Below the pieces are notes generated by a model that did no database searches, was not told the origin of the DNA, and saw only the letters and a program-made list of their open reading frames with translations. This document shows positions 53,823 through 62,401 of a stretch of 64,000 bases of DNA, in pieces. The translations under genes and the position numbers were made by a program. The first letter of the stretch is position 1. Every line of letters starts with the position of its first letter. The stretch is from Gemmatimonas sp. UBA7669 (GTDB lineage Bacteria; Gemmatimonadota; Gemmatimonadetes; Gemmatimonadales; Gemmatimonadaceae): the NCBI RefSeq assembly GCF_002483225.1, contig NZ_DLHL01000003.1, positions 62,001 to 126,000 of the forward strand, given 5' to 3'.

Positions 53823-54485
53823 ATGTCCGCGAGCCGACTCCGCCTGCCGCGCCCCCGACCCTCCCGCCTCATCTGGCGGGGACTGCTGGTGTTGGTGGCC
53901 GGCTGGCTCGTGTGTCTCGTGGCCATCGCGGGCTGGTCGCGTCGTTCCTCCAGCGCGTCGGCCGATGCCATCGTTGTGCTCGGCGCGGCCCAGTACGGTG
54001 GCCGACCGTCGCCCGTATTGCGCTCGCGACTGGATCACGCGCTTGGGCTGTACAAGGCCGGTCGGGCCCCGCGCGTGGTGCTGACTGGCGGACGTCGACC
54101 GGGCGACCTGATCAGCGAAGCCGCGGCGGGTCGTCGCTATCTCGTGCGTCGCGGCATTCCCAATGACCGCATTCTGCTCGAGTCCACCGGTCGCACGTCA
54201 CTGGCGAGCATGCAAGGCGCGGCCGATGTACTGCGCGGCCAGGTGGACTCACTGGCAGATCGCCGTCCGCGCGTGCTCCTTGTGAGCGACCCGTTTCACA
54301 TGCTGCGCCTCGACGTGCTGGCCCGCATGCAGGGGCTCGCGCCACTCTCGTCGCCCACGCGCACGAGCCCCATCAGCGCCAACACCGTGGTCCTGGAATA
54401 CATGCTGCGCGAGTCGGTGGCGCTCCCCACCGACCTCGCGCTCATGGTGTGGCTGCGGCTTAGCGGCCGCCGCGTGGACGAGTAA
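53823..54485 (+). CDS. YdcF-like (DUF218) membrane-anchored protein
   Basis: 220 aa. One N-terminal TM helix (LIWRGLLVLVAGWLVCLVAI) is followed by a DUF218 domain: ADAIVVLGAAQYGGRPSPVL, RAPRVVLTGGRRPGD, GIPNDRILLESTGRTSLASM and RVLLVSDPFHMLRLDVLARM. Members such as YdcF, ElyC and SanA affect envelope carbohydrate metabolism; the reaction here is not known. It lies 51 bp after the MBL gene. Its 3' end overlaps the convergent M8-like gene by 26 bp. Confidence 0.85.
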   Translation: MSASRLRLPRPRPSRLIWRGLLVLVAGWLVCLVAIAGWSRRSSSASADAIVVLGAAQYGGRPSPVLRSRLDHALGLYKAGRAPRVVLTGGRRPGDLISEAAAGRRYLVRRGIPNDRILLESTGRTSLASMQGAADVLRGQVDSLADRRPRVLLVSDPFHMLRLDVLARMQGLAPLSSPTRTSPISANTVVLEYMLRESVALPTDLALMVWLRLSGRRVDE

Positions 54486-56346
54486 GGTCACGGCGCGCCG
54501 GCCGCACGAGCTCCACGCGGCCGTCGGGATGCACGCCGTACAGCGGCAGGTCCTTCACGTCGGATTCGAGCTCGACGGTCTGCTGACTGACGCCAAACGG
54601 GAAGGCGTACACGGGAGCGGTGACGGTGTACGGATCGGCTGAGGCCAGATTGACGGTGTAGCCAAGATCCTGCAGCGAGCCCACCGTGATACGGCTCAGT
54701 GGATTGGCCACATTGGCGTTGAGGCTTGGTGTCATGAGCTCGCGTCCGAACACGCTCTCGCGCCAGTGACTGTCGCGCGATCCGGCACCGCCCACGTTGG
54801 CCACCGGCACACCGGGCCCTGAGTAGAGTACGGTGTTGACCGCGTTCAGTTGCTGGCGTGCGGCAGGTCCGGCAAAGAAGCTGGTGTCAGTTCCCGCTCC
54901 CACCAGCAGCGAGCGCTGGAAGTTCCACAACGTGCCGATGCCGAACACGTGCCCCATCTCGTGCAGGATGACATCCTGCAACTGGCCGCGTCCAAGCAGC
55001 AGGTCCATGTCGGCGGCGTCGAACTCCATGATGCCGGCCACGGTGAGCCGCGTGCTGGTGTTGAACAGACAGGGACCGGCCTGACCCAGCACACCCAGCG
55101 GACCGTCGATGTTCGTGATGCGGGCGAAGATCACCACGTCATCGATGGTTTCGTTGACCGCCGGCAACCACTCCTCGCCGCAGAAGCCAGCCGGACGATT
55201 TACCAGCGTGCTGTGCACACGGCCGACGATGATGGAGCGCCACTTGGCCGCGGCCTGCGTGAAGGCGTTTCGCACGGCCGGCGTGGCGCCTTCGCCAATG
55301 AAGCGCACATCCACCTTGAAGAGTGACGACACCACCGTGGCCGTGAACGTCGCGGACACCGACGGCACGAGTGTGCTCGTGGCCACCAGCGTTTGAGTGG
55401 CCGCCGTGCCCAGTGTCCAGCTGCCTACAAAGGCCGTGCCGTTGGCCGGGTCGGTCAGCACGGTGCCTCCAGTGACGCTGCCGGAGTTGGGACCCGGCGT
55501 GAACGTGATGGGCACGCCCCCCACCGGATTGCCGAACGCATCGGTGACACGCACACCCGGCGGCGTTGCCACGGGCACACCATCGATGGCCTGCTGATTG
55601 TCACCCGCCACCTTCACGAACTGCGACGGCGCACCCGCTCTGGCGTTCACGCTGAACGTGGCGCCCTGTGTGCCAAGGGCTGTGGCGCGAAGGAACTGCT
55701 GTCCTGCCTGCGGACCCAGGGTCCACGCGCCCACCGTGGCGATGCCACTTGCGTTGGAGGTTTGCGTGCCGCCAGTCACGGTGCCGCCACCCTGGGTCAC
55801 CGTGAAGGTGACCGCGACGTTGGGCACGGGATTGCCGTACACGTCCTCCGTCCGAATGGAGGGTCGCGTGGCCACCTCGCTCCCCACCACACCTTCGCCC
55901 GCCTCCGCAGACAGTCGGGTGAGCTGCGCCACGGGCCCCGGAGCCGCGGTGGCGGTGAAGGTCACCACCGGCACCCCGTCGGCCGTTGCGGTCAGTGTCT
56001 GAGTGCCCGCAATAGGACCCAATGTCCAACCACCCGAGCTGGCCTCGCCGTTGCCCGCTGTGCGCACGGAGTCGTTGACGACTCGCCCGCCGCCGCTCGT
56101 CACGCGCCAGCGCACAAGCACGTTGCGCACCCCTTTGCCCTTGGCATCGGTGATGCGCACGGTGGGAATGGTGGGCGACACTGACGCCACTTCCGAGCTG
56201 ATGGCGCTCGTGGTGGTGGGCTCGGCGGCCGATGGCACCTGCGGATCGCTGCCGCAGGCGGCGAGCGCGGCAAGCGCAAGGACCAGCGCGGCGGATGTGC
56301 CGCGACGCATCAACGGCATAGGCACGACGGGAAAGGCACAGGACAT
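54460..56346 (-). CDS. Secreted metalloprotease lipoprotein (leishmanolysin-like) with Ig-like repeats
   Basis: From ATG 56346 (starts at 56319 or 56310 possible) the 628-aa protein has a signal with a lipobox (LVLALAALAACGSD). About four tandem bacterial Ig-like domains follow, each with GNPV(P/G)..-type turns and a GSWTLG/GAWTLG/GGWTLG strand. The C-terminal domain contains LQDVILHEMGHVFGIGTLW, an HExxH with the following HVFGIG as in M8 proteases, preceded by GIMEFDAADMDLL. It probably acts at the cell surface. Substrates are unknown. In-frame sequence upstream of 56346 overlaps the divergent M16 gene and is not used. Confidence 0.85.
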   Translation of the reverse strand: MSCAFPVVPMPLMRRGTSAALVLALAALAACGSDPQVPSAAEPTTTSAISSEVASVSPTIPTVRITDAKGKGVRNVLVRWRVTSGGGRVVNDSVRTAGNGEASSGGWTLGPIAGTQTLTATADGVPVVTFTATAAPGPVAQLTRLSAEAGEGVVGSEVATRPSIRTEDVYGNPVPNVAVTFTVTQGGGTVTGGTQTSNASGIATVGAWTLGPQAGQQFLRATALGTQGATFSVNARAGAPSQFVKVAGDNQQAIDGVPVATPPGVRVTDAFGNPVGGVPITFTPGPNSGSVTGGTVLTDPANGTAFVGSWTLGTAATQTLVATSTLVPSVSATFTATVVSSLFKVDVRFIGEGATPAVRNAFTQAAAKWRSIIVGRVHSTLVNRPAGFCGEEWLPAVNETIDDVVIFARITNIDGPLGVLGQAGPCLFNTSTRLTVAGIMEFDAADMDLLLGRGQLQDVILHEMGHVFGIGTLWNFQRSLLVGAGTDTSFFAGPAARQQLNAVNTVLYSGPGVPVANVGGAGSRDSHWRESVFGRELMTPSLNANVANPLSRITVGSLQDLGYTVNLASADPYTVTAPVYAFPFGVSQQTVELESDVKDLPLYGVHPDGRVELVRPARRDLTRPRGGR

Positions 56347-56442
56347 TTCTGTTCGGACCGGGTGGTGTAAAGTGACGGACGAAATGCGGAAAGACGCGAG
56401 GACGGGGTTTCGGGTTTGTGTACCAGCCTCAAATATTGACCC

Positions 56443-57753
56443 ATGCACATCCCCGTCGAGAGCCTTCGGCTCCCCAATGGTCTGCAGGTGGTGTTGTCCC
56501 GAGATCACACGGCACCCATCGTGGCCGTCAATCTGTGGTATCACGTGGGATCCGCCAACGAGCGGGAAGATCGCACGGGATTCGCGCACCTGTTTGAACA
56601 CATGTTGTTTCAGGGTTCGGCAAACGTCGAGGCCAACGAGCACTTCGAACTGGTGCAGCGCGCGGGCGGCACGCTGAACGGATCGACCTGGCTGGACCGC
56701 ACCAACTACTACGAGACGCTGCCCTCCCATCAATTGGCACTCGCTTTGTGGCTGGAGGCGGACCGGATGGGACGAATGTTGCCAGCGATGACACAGGCGA
56801 AGCTCGATACGCAGCGGGATGTGGTGAAAAACGAGCGCCGCTGGTCGGTGGACAACCAGCCCTATGGCACGTGGTGGGAGAGACTGCCGGCGCTCACCTT
56901 CCCGCCGTCGCATCCCTTCCATCACTCGCTCATCGGCTCCATGGAGCACCTGAGCGATGCGTCGCTGGAAGATGTCGCCGACTTCTTTCGCACTTATTAC
57001 ACCCCCGACAACGCAGTGTTGACCATCGCCGGTGACTTCGACCGCGAGGATGCGCTGCGGCTGGTACACAGCTACTTCGGCGAGTTCCCGGCCGGCAGCG
57101 ATCGTCCCCCGCTGCGCGACATGACCGTGCCGCCGGTGTTTGGTGACACGCGACGGGAGGTGGTGCCCGATGCCGTGGCGCTCCCGCGGGTTTTCGTGGC
57201 CTGCCGGACGCCCGTGTTCGGCAGTGACGGCTACTACGCCGCCAGTCTGGCCGCCGCCGTGCTCGGTTTGCGCAGCGGTTGCCGCCTGGAACAGTCGCTG
57301 GTGCGCCGCCAGCGCGTGGCCTCGCAGGCTTCGGCCTTCACCTACGACCTCGCCAAGGGCAGCGACCTGCTGGTGGTGGATGCCACGGCCCATCCCGATG
57401 TCACCGCCGAGCAGCTGGAAGCGGCCGTCCTCGCCGAACTCGACCTCATGCACACGCAGGGCGTGACCGAAGACGAGGTGCAGCGTGCACGCGCCCTCAT
57501 CGAGACGGGGTTCGTGACCAGCATGCAGTCGGCCGCCGAGCGCGCCGACCAATTGTCGCGCTTCGCCACGTACTTTGGCGATGCGTCGCTCATCAACACG
57601 CAGGTGGCGCGCTATCAGGCGGTCAGCGCCGCCGATGTGTCACGACTGGCGCGCGAACGTCTGGGTCCCGACAATCGGGTGGTGCTGCTGTACGTTCCGG
57701 CGGATGGCGCCGAAACGGATGCGGAAGCGCAGGCGATGGAGGTGGGGGCATGA
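56443..57753 (+). CDS. M16 family zinc peptidase, catalytic subunit
   Basis: 436 aa. The inverted zinc motif HxxEH is at H49-E52-H53 (GFAHLFEHMLFQGSANV), and the distal Glu131 in VVKNERRWSV gives the normal spacing. The second M16 lobe follows (ALPRVFVACRTPVFGSDGYY). No signal peptide is seen at ATG 56443, although periplasmic members are common. It overlaps the next M16 gene by 4 bp. The partner lacks catalytic residues, so the pair forms the known active/inactive heterodimer that degrades small peptides. Confidence 0.93.
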   Translation: MHIPVESLRLPNGLQVVLSRDHTAPIVAVNLWYHVGSANEREDRTGFAHLFEHMLFQGSANVEANEHFELVQRAGGTLNGSTWLDRTNYYETLPSHQLALALWLEADRMGRMLPAMTQAKLDTQRDVVKNERRWSVDNQPYGTWWERLPALTFPPSHPFHHSLIGSMEHLSDASLEDVADFFRTYYTPDNAVLTIAGDFDREDALRLVHSYFGEFPAGSDRPPLRDMTVPPVFGDTRREVVPDAVALPRVFVACRTPVFGSDGYYAASLAAAVLGLRSGCRLEQSLVRRQRVASQASAFTYDLAKGSDLLVVDATAHPDVTAEQLEAAVLAELDLMHTQGVTEDEVQRARALIETGFVTSMQSAAERADQLSRFATYFGDASLINTQVARYQAVSAADVSRLARERLGPDNRVVLLYVPADGAETDAEAQAMEVGA

Positions 57754-59144
57754 GCACCGTCACGCAGGGTGACACCACCTCGGCGCCAGCGCGTCCGGGT
57801 GCTGGCACGCCACGTCCCTATCGCTTTCCCGCGTTTCAGACGCGCATTCTGGCCAATGGCCTGCGTCTGATCGTGGCCAACGTGCCGGCCTATCCGGTGG
57901 TCACGATGTTGGCCGTGGTGGAAGCGGGCGCTACGCGCGATCCACGTGATGTGGAAGGGCTCGCCCAGTTCACCACGCGCGGTCTCGCCGAAGGCACGCG
58001 GGACATGGACGCGCTGCAGTTGGCCACGCGTCTTGAAATGCTTGGCACCACCATCGACACTGGTGCCGACTGGGACTCGGCCATCGTCCAACTGACGGCG
58101 CTGGCCACGCGCGTGGATGATGCCATGGCGGTGCTGGCCGAGGTGCTGCGCTATCCGGCGTTTCCGGAGCGGGAACTCGAGCGCATGCGGGCTGAGCGCC
58201 GTGCGGATCTGGCACAGTTGCGCGCCGAACCGCGCGGCTTGTCCGATGTGTTCTTCTCGCGTCTGCTCTACGATCCGGCCTCACGCTTTGCGCGACTCGC
58301 TGGCGGCGATGAGCGCAGTGTGGAGCGCCTCACGCGCGAGGCGGTGCTGGCGTTTCACGCCGAGTACTATCGGCCCGATGCCACGGCGCTGATGCTGGTG
58401 GGCGACATTGACGTCGAACACGCAGTGCGCCTGGTTTCGCAGTGCTTTGGCGACTGGAGCGGATCGGCGCCGCCGGTGAGCGAGCCACTGGCGGCCTCAC
58501 GTTTCACGGAGCCGCGCGTCCATCTGGTGCACAAGGCCGATGCGCCGCAGTCCGAAGTGCGGGTGGGTCATGTGGCCATTCCGCGCCTGCACGAGGATTA
58601 CTTCCCCGTGGTGGTCATGAATGCCATCCTCGGCGGGCTGTTCTCGTCGCGTCTCAATCTCAACCTGCGCGAAGCTCACGCTTACACGTATGGCGCGCAC
58701 TCGGCCTTCGATTGGCGTCGTGCGGCCAGTCCGTTCGAGGTGTCGACGGCCGTGGAAACGGCCGTCACGGCTGATGCGCTGCGCGAGATTCAACACGAGA
58801 TTGCGCGCATCCGCGAAGCGCCGGTGAGTGAGGCCGAATTGTCGCTGGCCGTATCGTATCTCATTGGCGTATTTCCCATTCGTTTTGAGACCACGGCCGA
58901 AGTGGCTGGTGGCCTCGCGAATGTGGAGATCTTCCGTCTGCCCAGCACCTACTTCGATACGTATCGCGAGCGCGTGCAGGCCGTGACGGTGGACGATGTC
59001 TTGCGCGTGGCGCGTACGCACCTCGATCCGTCGCGGCTGCAGGTGGTGGTGGTGGGTGATGCGCACGCCATCCGCGAACCCATTGCCGCATTGGGGCTCG
59101 GACCGATTAGCGTGTACGACACCACCGACGACGATCCGCGCTGA
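57750..59144 (+). CDS. M16 family peptidase-like, non-catalytic subunit
   Basis: From ATG 57750 (ATGA overlap), 464 aa. The fold is M16: LANGLRLIVANVPAYPVVTM, RDVEGLAQFTTRGLAEGTRD and later VVVMNAILGGLFSSRLNLNL with EAHAYTYGAHSAFDW. The zinc motif HxxEH is replaced by AQFTTR, so it cannot bind zinc. The segment GLFSSRLNLNLREAHAY (arginine and tyrosine) is the substrate-binding part that inactive subunits provide. It should heterodimerise with the upstream gene product. Confidence 0.92.
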   Translation: MSTVTQGDTTSAPARPGAGTPRPYRFPAFQTRILANGLRLIVANVPAYPVVTMLAVVEAGATRDPRDVEGLAQFTTRGLAEGTRDMDALQLATRLEMLGTTIDTGADWDSAIVQLTALATRVDDAMAVLAEVLRYPAFPERELERMRAERRADLAQLRAEPRGLSDVFFSRLLYDPASRFARLAGGDERSVERLTREAVLAFHAEYYRPDATALMLVGDIDVEHAVRLVSQCFGDWSGSAPPVSEPLAASRFTEPRVHLVHKADAPQSEVRVGHVAIPRLHEDYFPVVVMNAILGGLFSSRLNLNLREAHAYTYGAHSAFDWRRAASPFEVSTAVETAVTADALREIQHEIARIREAPVSEAELSLAVSYLIGVFPIRFETTAEVAGGLANVEIFRLPSTYFDTYRERVQAVTVDDVLRVARTHLDPSRLQVVVVGDAHAIREPIAALGLGPISVYDTTDDDPR

Positions 59145-59179
59145 TCCCCCGTCTTCTCCTCACCCCGTCTCCACCCGAC

Positions 59180-59917
59180 GTGTCGCCAACCCGAAAGTCT
59201 GCGCCCACGCGCGCAGCGGTCTCCACGAAGCTCGTCAAACCCCCCAAGTCGACGTTCTACGAAGTGCGTCGTTCCAAGATCCAGGGCCGCGGCGCCTTTG
59301 CGGTGCGGTCCATCCGCAAGGGTCAGATCGTGGACGAGTATTGGGGACAGCGCATTACGCACGAGGAGGCAGACCGGCGCTATGACGACAACGAGGGCCG
59401 GCATCACACGTTCCTGTTTGTGCTGGATGACGACACGGTGCTCGATGCCCGCTTTGGCGGCAACGATGCCCGGTTCATCAATCATTCCTGCGATCCCAAT
59501 TGTGAGACGGAGATCGAGGATGGGCACATCTACATCAAGGCGATCAAGTCGATTGCGCCGGAAACGGAGCTGACCTACGACTATCGCTTCGAGTGGCAGG
59601 ACGAATACGAGCCGGATGACGTGCGCTACTACGCCTGCCGTTGCGGCTCTCCCAAGTGTCGGGGGACGATCCTCCGCGTGCCGGTGTACCTGCGGCCCAC
59701 CATCCGGAAGTGGCTGGCTGGCGAGGATGTGGCCAAGCCGCGCAAGCCGGTTCGGAAGCGAACCGTAAAGTCGGCGGACAAGCGGGAGAAGCACGTGGCC
59801 CATCCACATGTGGCGGAGCGCCATGCCACTCGCAGTACCAAGGCGTCCAAGACCACGCGCCCGTCAGCAAGAAAGTCAGTCAAGAAAGCAGGGAAGAAGT
59901 CTTCCTCGCGTGCTTGA
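59180..59917 (+). CDS. SET-domain protein lysine methyltransferase with basic C-terminal tail
   Basis: GTG start at 59180, 245 aa. The SET domain (residues about 25-150) begins YEVRRSKIQGRGAFAVRSIR. It has the SAM/knot motif DARFINHSCDPNCETEIE and ELTYDYRF. A post-SET zinc segment follows (YACRCGSPKCRGTILRV) with three Cys; a fourth ligand would come from the NHSC loop. The last about 70 residues are rich in Lys/Arg/Ser/Thr/Ala (KKAGKKSSSRA end), resembling histone tails or DNA-binding tails. Bacterial SET proteins methylate lysines in a few targets; the target here is unknown and the tail could be self-methylated. It is closely followed by the Nudix gene. Confidence 0.88.
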   Translation: MSPTRKSAPTRAAVSTKLVKPPKSTFYEVRRSKIQGRGAFAVRSIRKGQIVDEYWGQRITHEEADRRYDDNEGRHHTFLFVLDDDTVLDARFGGNDARFINHSCDPNCETEIEDGHIYIKAIKSIAPETELTYDYRFEWQDEYEPDDVRYYACRCGSPKCRGTILRVPVYLRPTIRKWLAGEDVAKPRKPVRKRTVKSADKREKHVAHPHVAERHATRSTKASKTTRPSARKSVKKAGKKSSSRA

Positions 59918-59927
59918 TGGGGCGGCC

Positions 59928-60509
59928 ATGAGCAAGAAGGCACCGGAACCAACACCGGAAACGAAAGTTCAAACCGGCAAGGTGGGTGGTACCCGCGTGT
60001 ATACGGGGCGCATCATCTCGGTGGATCTGGACACCGTCCGTTTTCCGGATGGTTCAACGGGCCAACTGGAGATGATCCGGCATCCGGGGGCCAGTGCGGT
60101 GGTGCCGGTACTGCGCGCCGACCTCCCGGACCCGGAGATCCTGCTCATCAGGCAATACCGGTACGCCGCCGAACAGTACCTGTATGAGGTGCCGGCGGGT
60201 CGGCTGGACGCCGGTGAGCCGCCCGAGGTCTGTGCGGCCCGCGAGCTGCGCGAGGAAACGGGTTACCGGGCTGAACGCATCGTGCCGCTGTTCACGATGT
60301 ACACGACGCCAGGCTTCACTGATGAACGCATTCATCTCTTTGTGGCCACCGGGCTCACGGCAGGGGACGCCGAGCGCGAGGCGGATGAGTTCATGGAGCT
60401 GGTCCCGATGCCGCTGTCCCGGGCGCTGGCACTCATCGAGGAAGGCGCCATCCAGGATGCCAAAACGGCATTGGCGCTGCTCTACGCCGCGCGCTTTGTG
60501 CTGACCTGA
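59928..60509 (+). CDS. Nudix hydrolase, ADP-ribose pyrophosphatase type
   Basis: From ATG 59928, 193 aa. The Nudix box is complete: GRLDAGEPPEVCAARELREE followed by TGY, fitting GX5EX7REUXEEXGU. N-terminal features VYTGRIISVDLDTVRFPDG and VLLIRQYRYAAEQYLYEVPAG-like segments (LLIRQYRYAAEQYLYEVPAG) are those of ADP-ribose pyrophosphatases. It would cleave ADP-ribose to AMP and ribose-5-phosphate. It is 10 bp after the SET gene and ends before a strong terminator, so the two form an operon. Confidence 0.92.
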   Translation: MSKKAPEPTPETKVQTGKVGGTRVYTGRIISVDLDTVRFPDGSTGQLEMIRHPGASAVVPVLRADLPDPEILLIRQYRYAAEQYLYEVPAGRLDAGEPPEVCAARELREETGYRAERIVPLFTMYTTPGFTDERIHLFVATGLTAGDAEREADEFMELVPMPLSRALALIEEGAIQDAKTALALLYAARFVLT

Positions 60510-60537
60510 CATCCCACGCTCAGCCGCGTCTCGCTCC

Positions 60538-60569
60538 GAGGACAGCCCCATGTGGCTGTCCTCTTTTTT
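60538..60569 (+). terminator. Rho-independent terminator after the SET-Nudix operon
   Basis: GAGGACAGCC (60538-60547) pairs perfectly with GGCTGTCCTC (60554-60563), loop of 6 nt, followed directly by six T. It is the clearest intrinsic terminator in the window. Confidence 0.92.
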
Positions 60570-60813
60570 GTCCACTTTGAAGGACGGTGAGACGGCCATC
60601 TGGACGTTTGAGAGGACGCGTGCGCCGCGTCACGTTCTACGTAAGCTATTGAATTACAAGTACTTAACAGAAGATGTTCCCTTTTGTTCCCCGCGGCACG
60701 CCCCATGCACTATATCAGGATGCGCAAAGCCTGGCACTGCCGGACAGACCGGATGGCCGCCTAAGCGTCGCGAGGTAAACTACTCGCGTCACCGCAGGAT
60801 GGAGGACGGACCC

Positions 60814-61458
60814 ATGGCCGAACTGGCTCGTACGCGACTGACCACCCACGCCACCGAAACGGTGCCGGTGCGTGAGCACCTGCGCACCCTGGATGACGGC
60901 GATGTGGTGTCCGCCTTCCTCGCTGGCGAGGAGCGCGCGTTCGAGGAGCTGGTCGACCGCTATCAGGGGCGGCTCCTCAACTTCATCTACCGCACCATCG
61001 GCGATCGTGATCGCGCCGAGGACCTGGTACAGGAAGTGTTCATCCGGGTGTACCGCCACATCGCCCGCTTCGATCGCTCCAAGAAGTTCTCGACCTGGAT
61101 CTATACGATCGCGTCGAACCTGGCCAAGAACGAACTGCGCAATCGCTCGCGCAATCCGCTGGTGCTGTTCCAGACCATCAAGGCCAAGTTCGAGGACGAG
61201 GAGCGTCCCCTCCAGTTCGAGGACGTGCACACGCGGCCCGACGACCTGTTCCGGAAGCGCCACCTGCGCGAGATGGTGGAGCAGTCGGTCGGACAGCTCC
61301 CGGCCCATCACCGCGAGGTGTTCGTTCTGCGCGAGCTCGAAGGCAAGTCCTACGAGGAGATCGCTGAGATCACGGGGGTCAACCTCGGGACGGTCAAGTC
61401 GCGGCTCAACCGGGCGCGGACGGCGTTTGCCGATATCATCGCGCCGCTGGTTCGCTGA
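60814..61458 (+). CDS. ECF RNA polymerase sigma factor (RpoE-like)
   Basis: ATG 60814 is preceded by GGAGGACGG, a strong Shine-Dalgarno; ATG 60799 is less likely. The product is 214 aa. Region 2 includes FEELVDRYQGRLLNFIYRTI, DRAEDLVQEVFIRVYRHI and KFSTWIYTIASNLAKNELRN. Region 4 includes LPAHHREVFVLRELEGKSYE and EIAEITGVNLGTVKSRLNRA, the HTH that reads the -35. It directs RNA polymerase to stress or envelope promoters. The zinc-finger protein gene 311 bp downstream is its probable anti-sigma factor. The spacer holds a large palindrome. Confidence 0.94.
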   Translation: MAELARTRLTTHATETVPVREHLRTLDDGDVVSAFLAGEERAFEELVDRYQGRLLNFIYRTIGDRDRAEDLVQEVFIRVYRHIARFDRSKKFSTWIYTIASNLAKNELRNRSRNPLVLFQTIKAKFEDEERPLQFEDVHTRPDDLFRKRHLREMVEQSVGQLPAHHREVFVLRELEGKSYEEIAEITGVNLGTVKSRLNRARTAFADIIAPLVR

Positions 61459-61475
61459 CGGGGTGGAGGTTCTGA

Positions 61476-61603
61476 GGAACTGACGGTGTGAGGATCGGAG
61501 GATCCGGGGATTGGAGAGCGGCCAGTGGGGACCTGTGTACTGACGGGTCCCCACCGGCCGCCCTCTTATCCTCCAATCCTCCGATCCTCACACCGTCAGT
61601 TCC
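61476..61603. repeat. 128-bp imperfect palindrome between sigma and anti-sigma genes
   Basis: The outer 28 bp (61476-61503) are a perfect inverted repeat of 61576-61603, beginning GGAACTGACGGTGTGAGGAT. An inner segment GCGGCCAGTGGGGACC (from 61519) pairs with its counterpart with one mismatch. The transcript would form a long hairpin. The form suggests a REP/MITE-like intergenic element, a transcript stability element, or an attenuator between the two genes. Confidence 0.85.
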
Positions 61604-61769
61604 ATGGACCCCTGTCTCCTCCTGTTCTGGGCTTGCCCCACCCCCCTCCCCACTGCAAACTCCGTCACCGGAACCCTCCCCCCGTGGGTCGGGTACCTTC
61701 CCCTGTCCCCCAACCCGCGATGCGGTGGGAGAGGGCGCATTCAGGGGTAGGTGGCTTCCGCGACGGACG

Positions 61770-62348
61770 ATGGACTGCAAGCGTTTCCGCAAGAATCATC
61801 TCGGGTATCTCGATGACACCCTGCCCGGCACCGACATGGCTGCCGCGCAACGTCATCTGCTGGCATGTGAGCGCTGTGCCGCGCATGACGCGCTGGTCCG
61901 TCGCTCACTCATGGCCGCACGCAGCCTGCCCACCCTCGAGCCCAGCGCTGACTTTCAGGCCAAGTTGCGCGCCCGTCTCGCGCAGTGCCGAGCCGAACAG
62001 CAGGCGGAGGCACTGAATCACCAGTCGGTCGGTGTCACCGACACGATGCTGCCCTTGGTTGCACCAACCACGCGGGTGGCGCATCCCGTGCGCACCGCCA
62101 TGGCCGTCGCCGCTGGAGCCATGCTTGGGGTGGTGGCCTGGCAGAGTGTCCGGGAGTCAGCCACGCCTGAGCTGCGCATGGCGCCGGTCATTGCCTCGAC
62201 GCCAGCCATTCCAGCCTCGCCCTATGTATCCGCCGAGCTGCTGCAGGCCATGGCCACCGGCAATCCGGTTTGGTCGGCGGCAATGGTGGTGGACGACCTC
62301 CCGGTCACGTTCGTGAGCACCAACTACACGTTCGACGCCGGCCGCTGA
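61770..62348 (+). CDS. Putative zinc-finger anti-sigma factor
   Basis: From ATG 61770, 192 aa. The N-terminus MDCKRFRKNHLGYLDDTLPG, followed by AAQRHLLACERCAAHDALV, gives the Cys...His-x3-Cys-x2-Cys zinc pattern of ZAS anti-sigma domains (zf-HC2). A single TM helix lies around residues 110-130 (VRTAMAVAAGAMLGVVAWQ), followed by a short periplasmic part. It should hold the ECF sigma factor at the inner membrane until a signal releases it. The position downstream of that gene supports the pairing. Confidence 0.83.
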   Translation: MDCKRFRKNHLGYLDDTLPGTDMAAAQRHLLACERCAAHDALVRRSLMAARSLPTLEPSADFQAKLRARLAQCRAEQQAEALNHQSVGVTDTMLPLVAPTTRVAHPVRTAMAVAAGAMLGVVAWQSVRESATPELRMAPVIASTPAIPASPYVSAELLQAMATGNPVWSAAMVVDDLPVTFVSTNYTFDAGR

Positions 62349-62401
62349 GAGCCGGATCTGTCGCTCGGCGGGCGGGTTTGATGCGCTGCTAAATTGCCGA
62401 C

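Noticed and set aside
52863..54038. 391-codon minus-strand open frame across the MBL and YdcF genes
   Set aside because: Shadow of two well-supported plus-strand genes; no similarity seen.
57279..57749. 157-residue N-terminal extension of the second M16 protein
   Set aside because: It lies entirely within the first M16 gene in another frame; ATG 57750 with ATGA overlap is the natural start.
60570..60813. Promoter of the ECF sigma gene (TATATC at about 60711)
   Set aside because: No acceptable -35 at 16-18 bp, and no clear ECF-type AAC motif with correct spacing; left uncalled.
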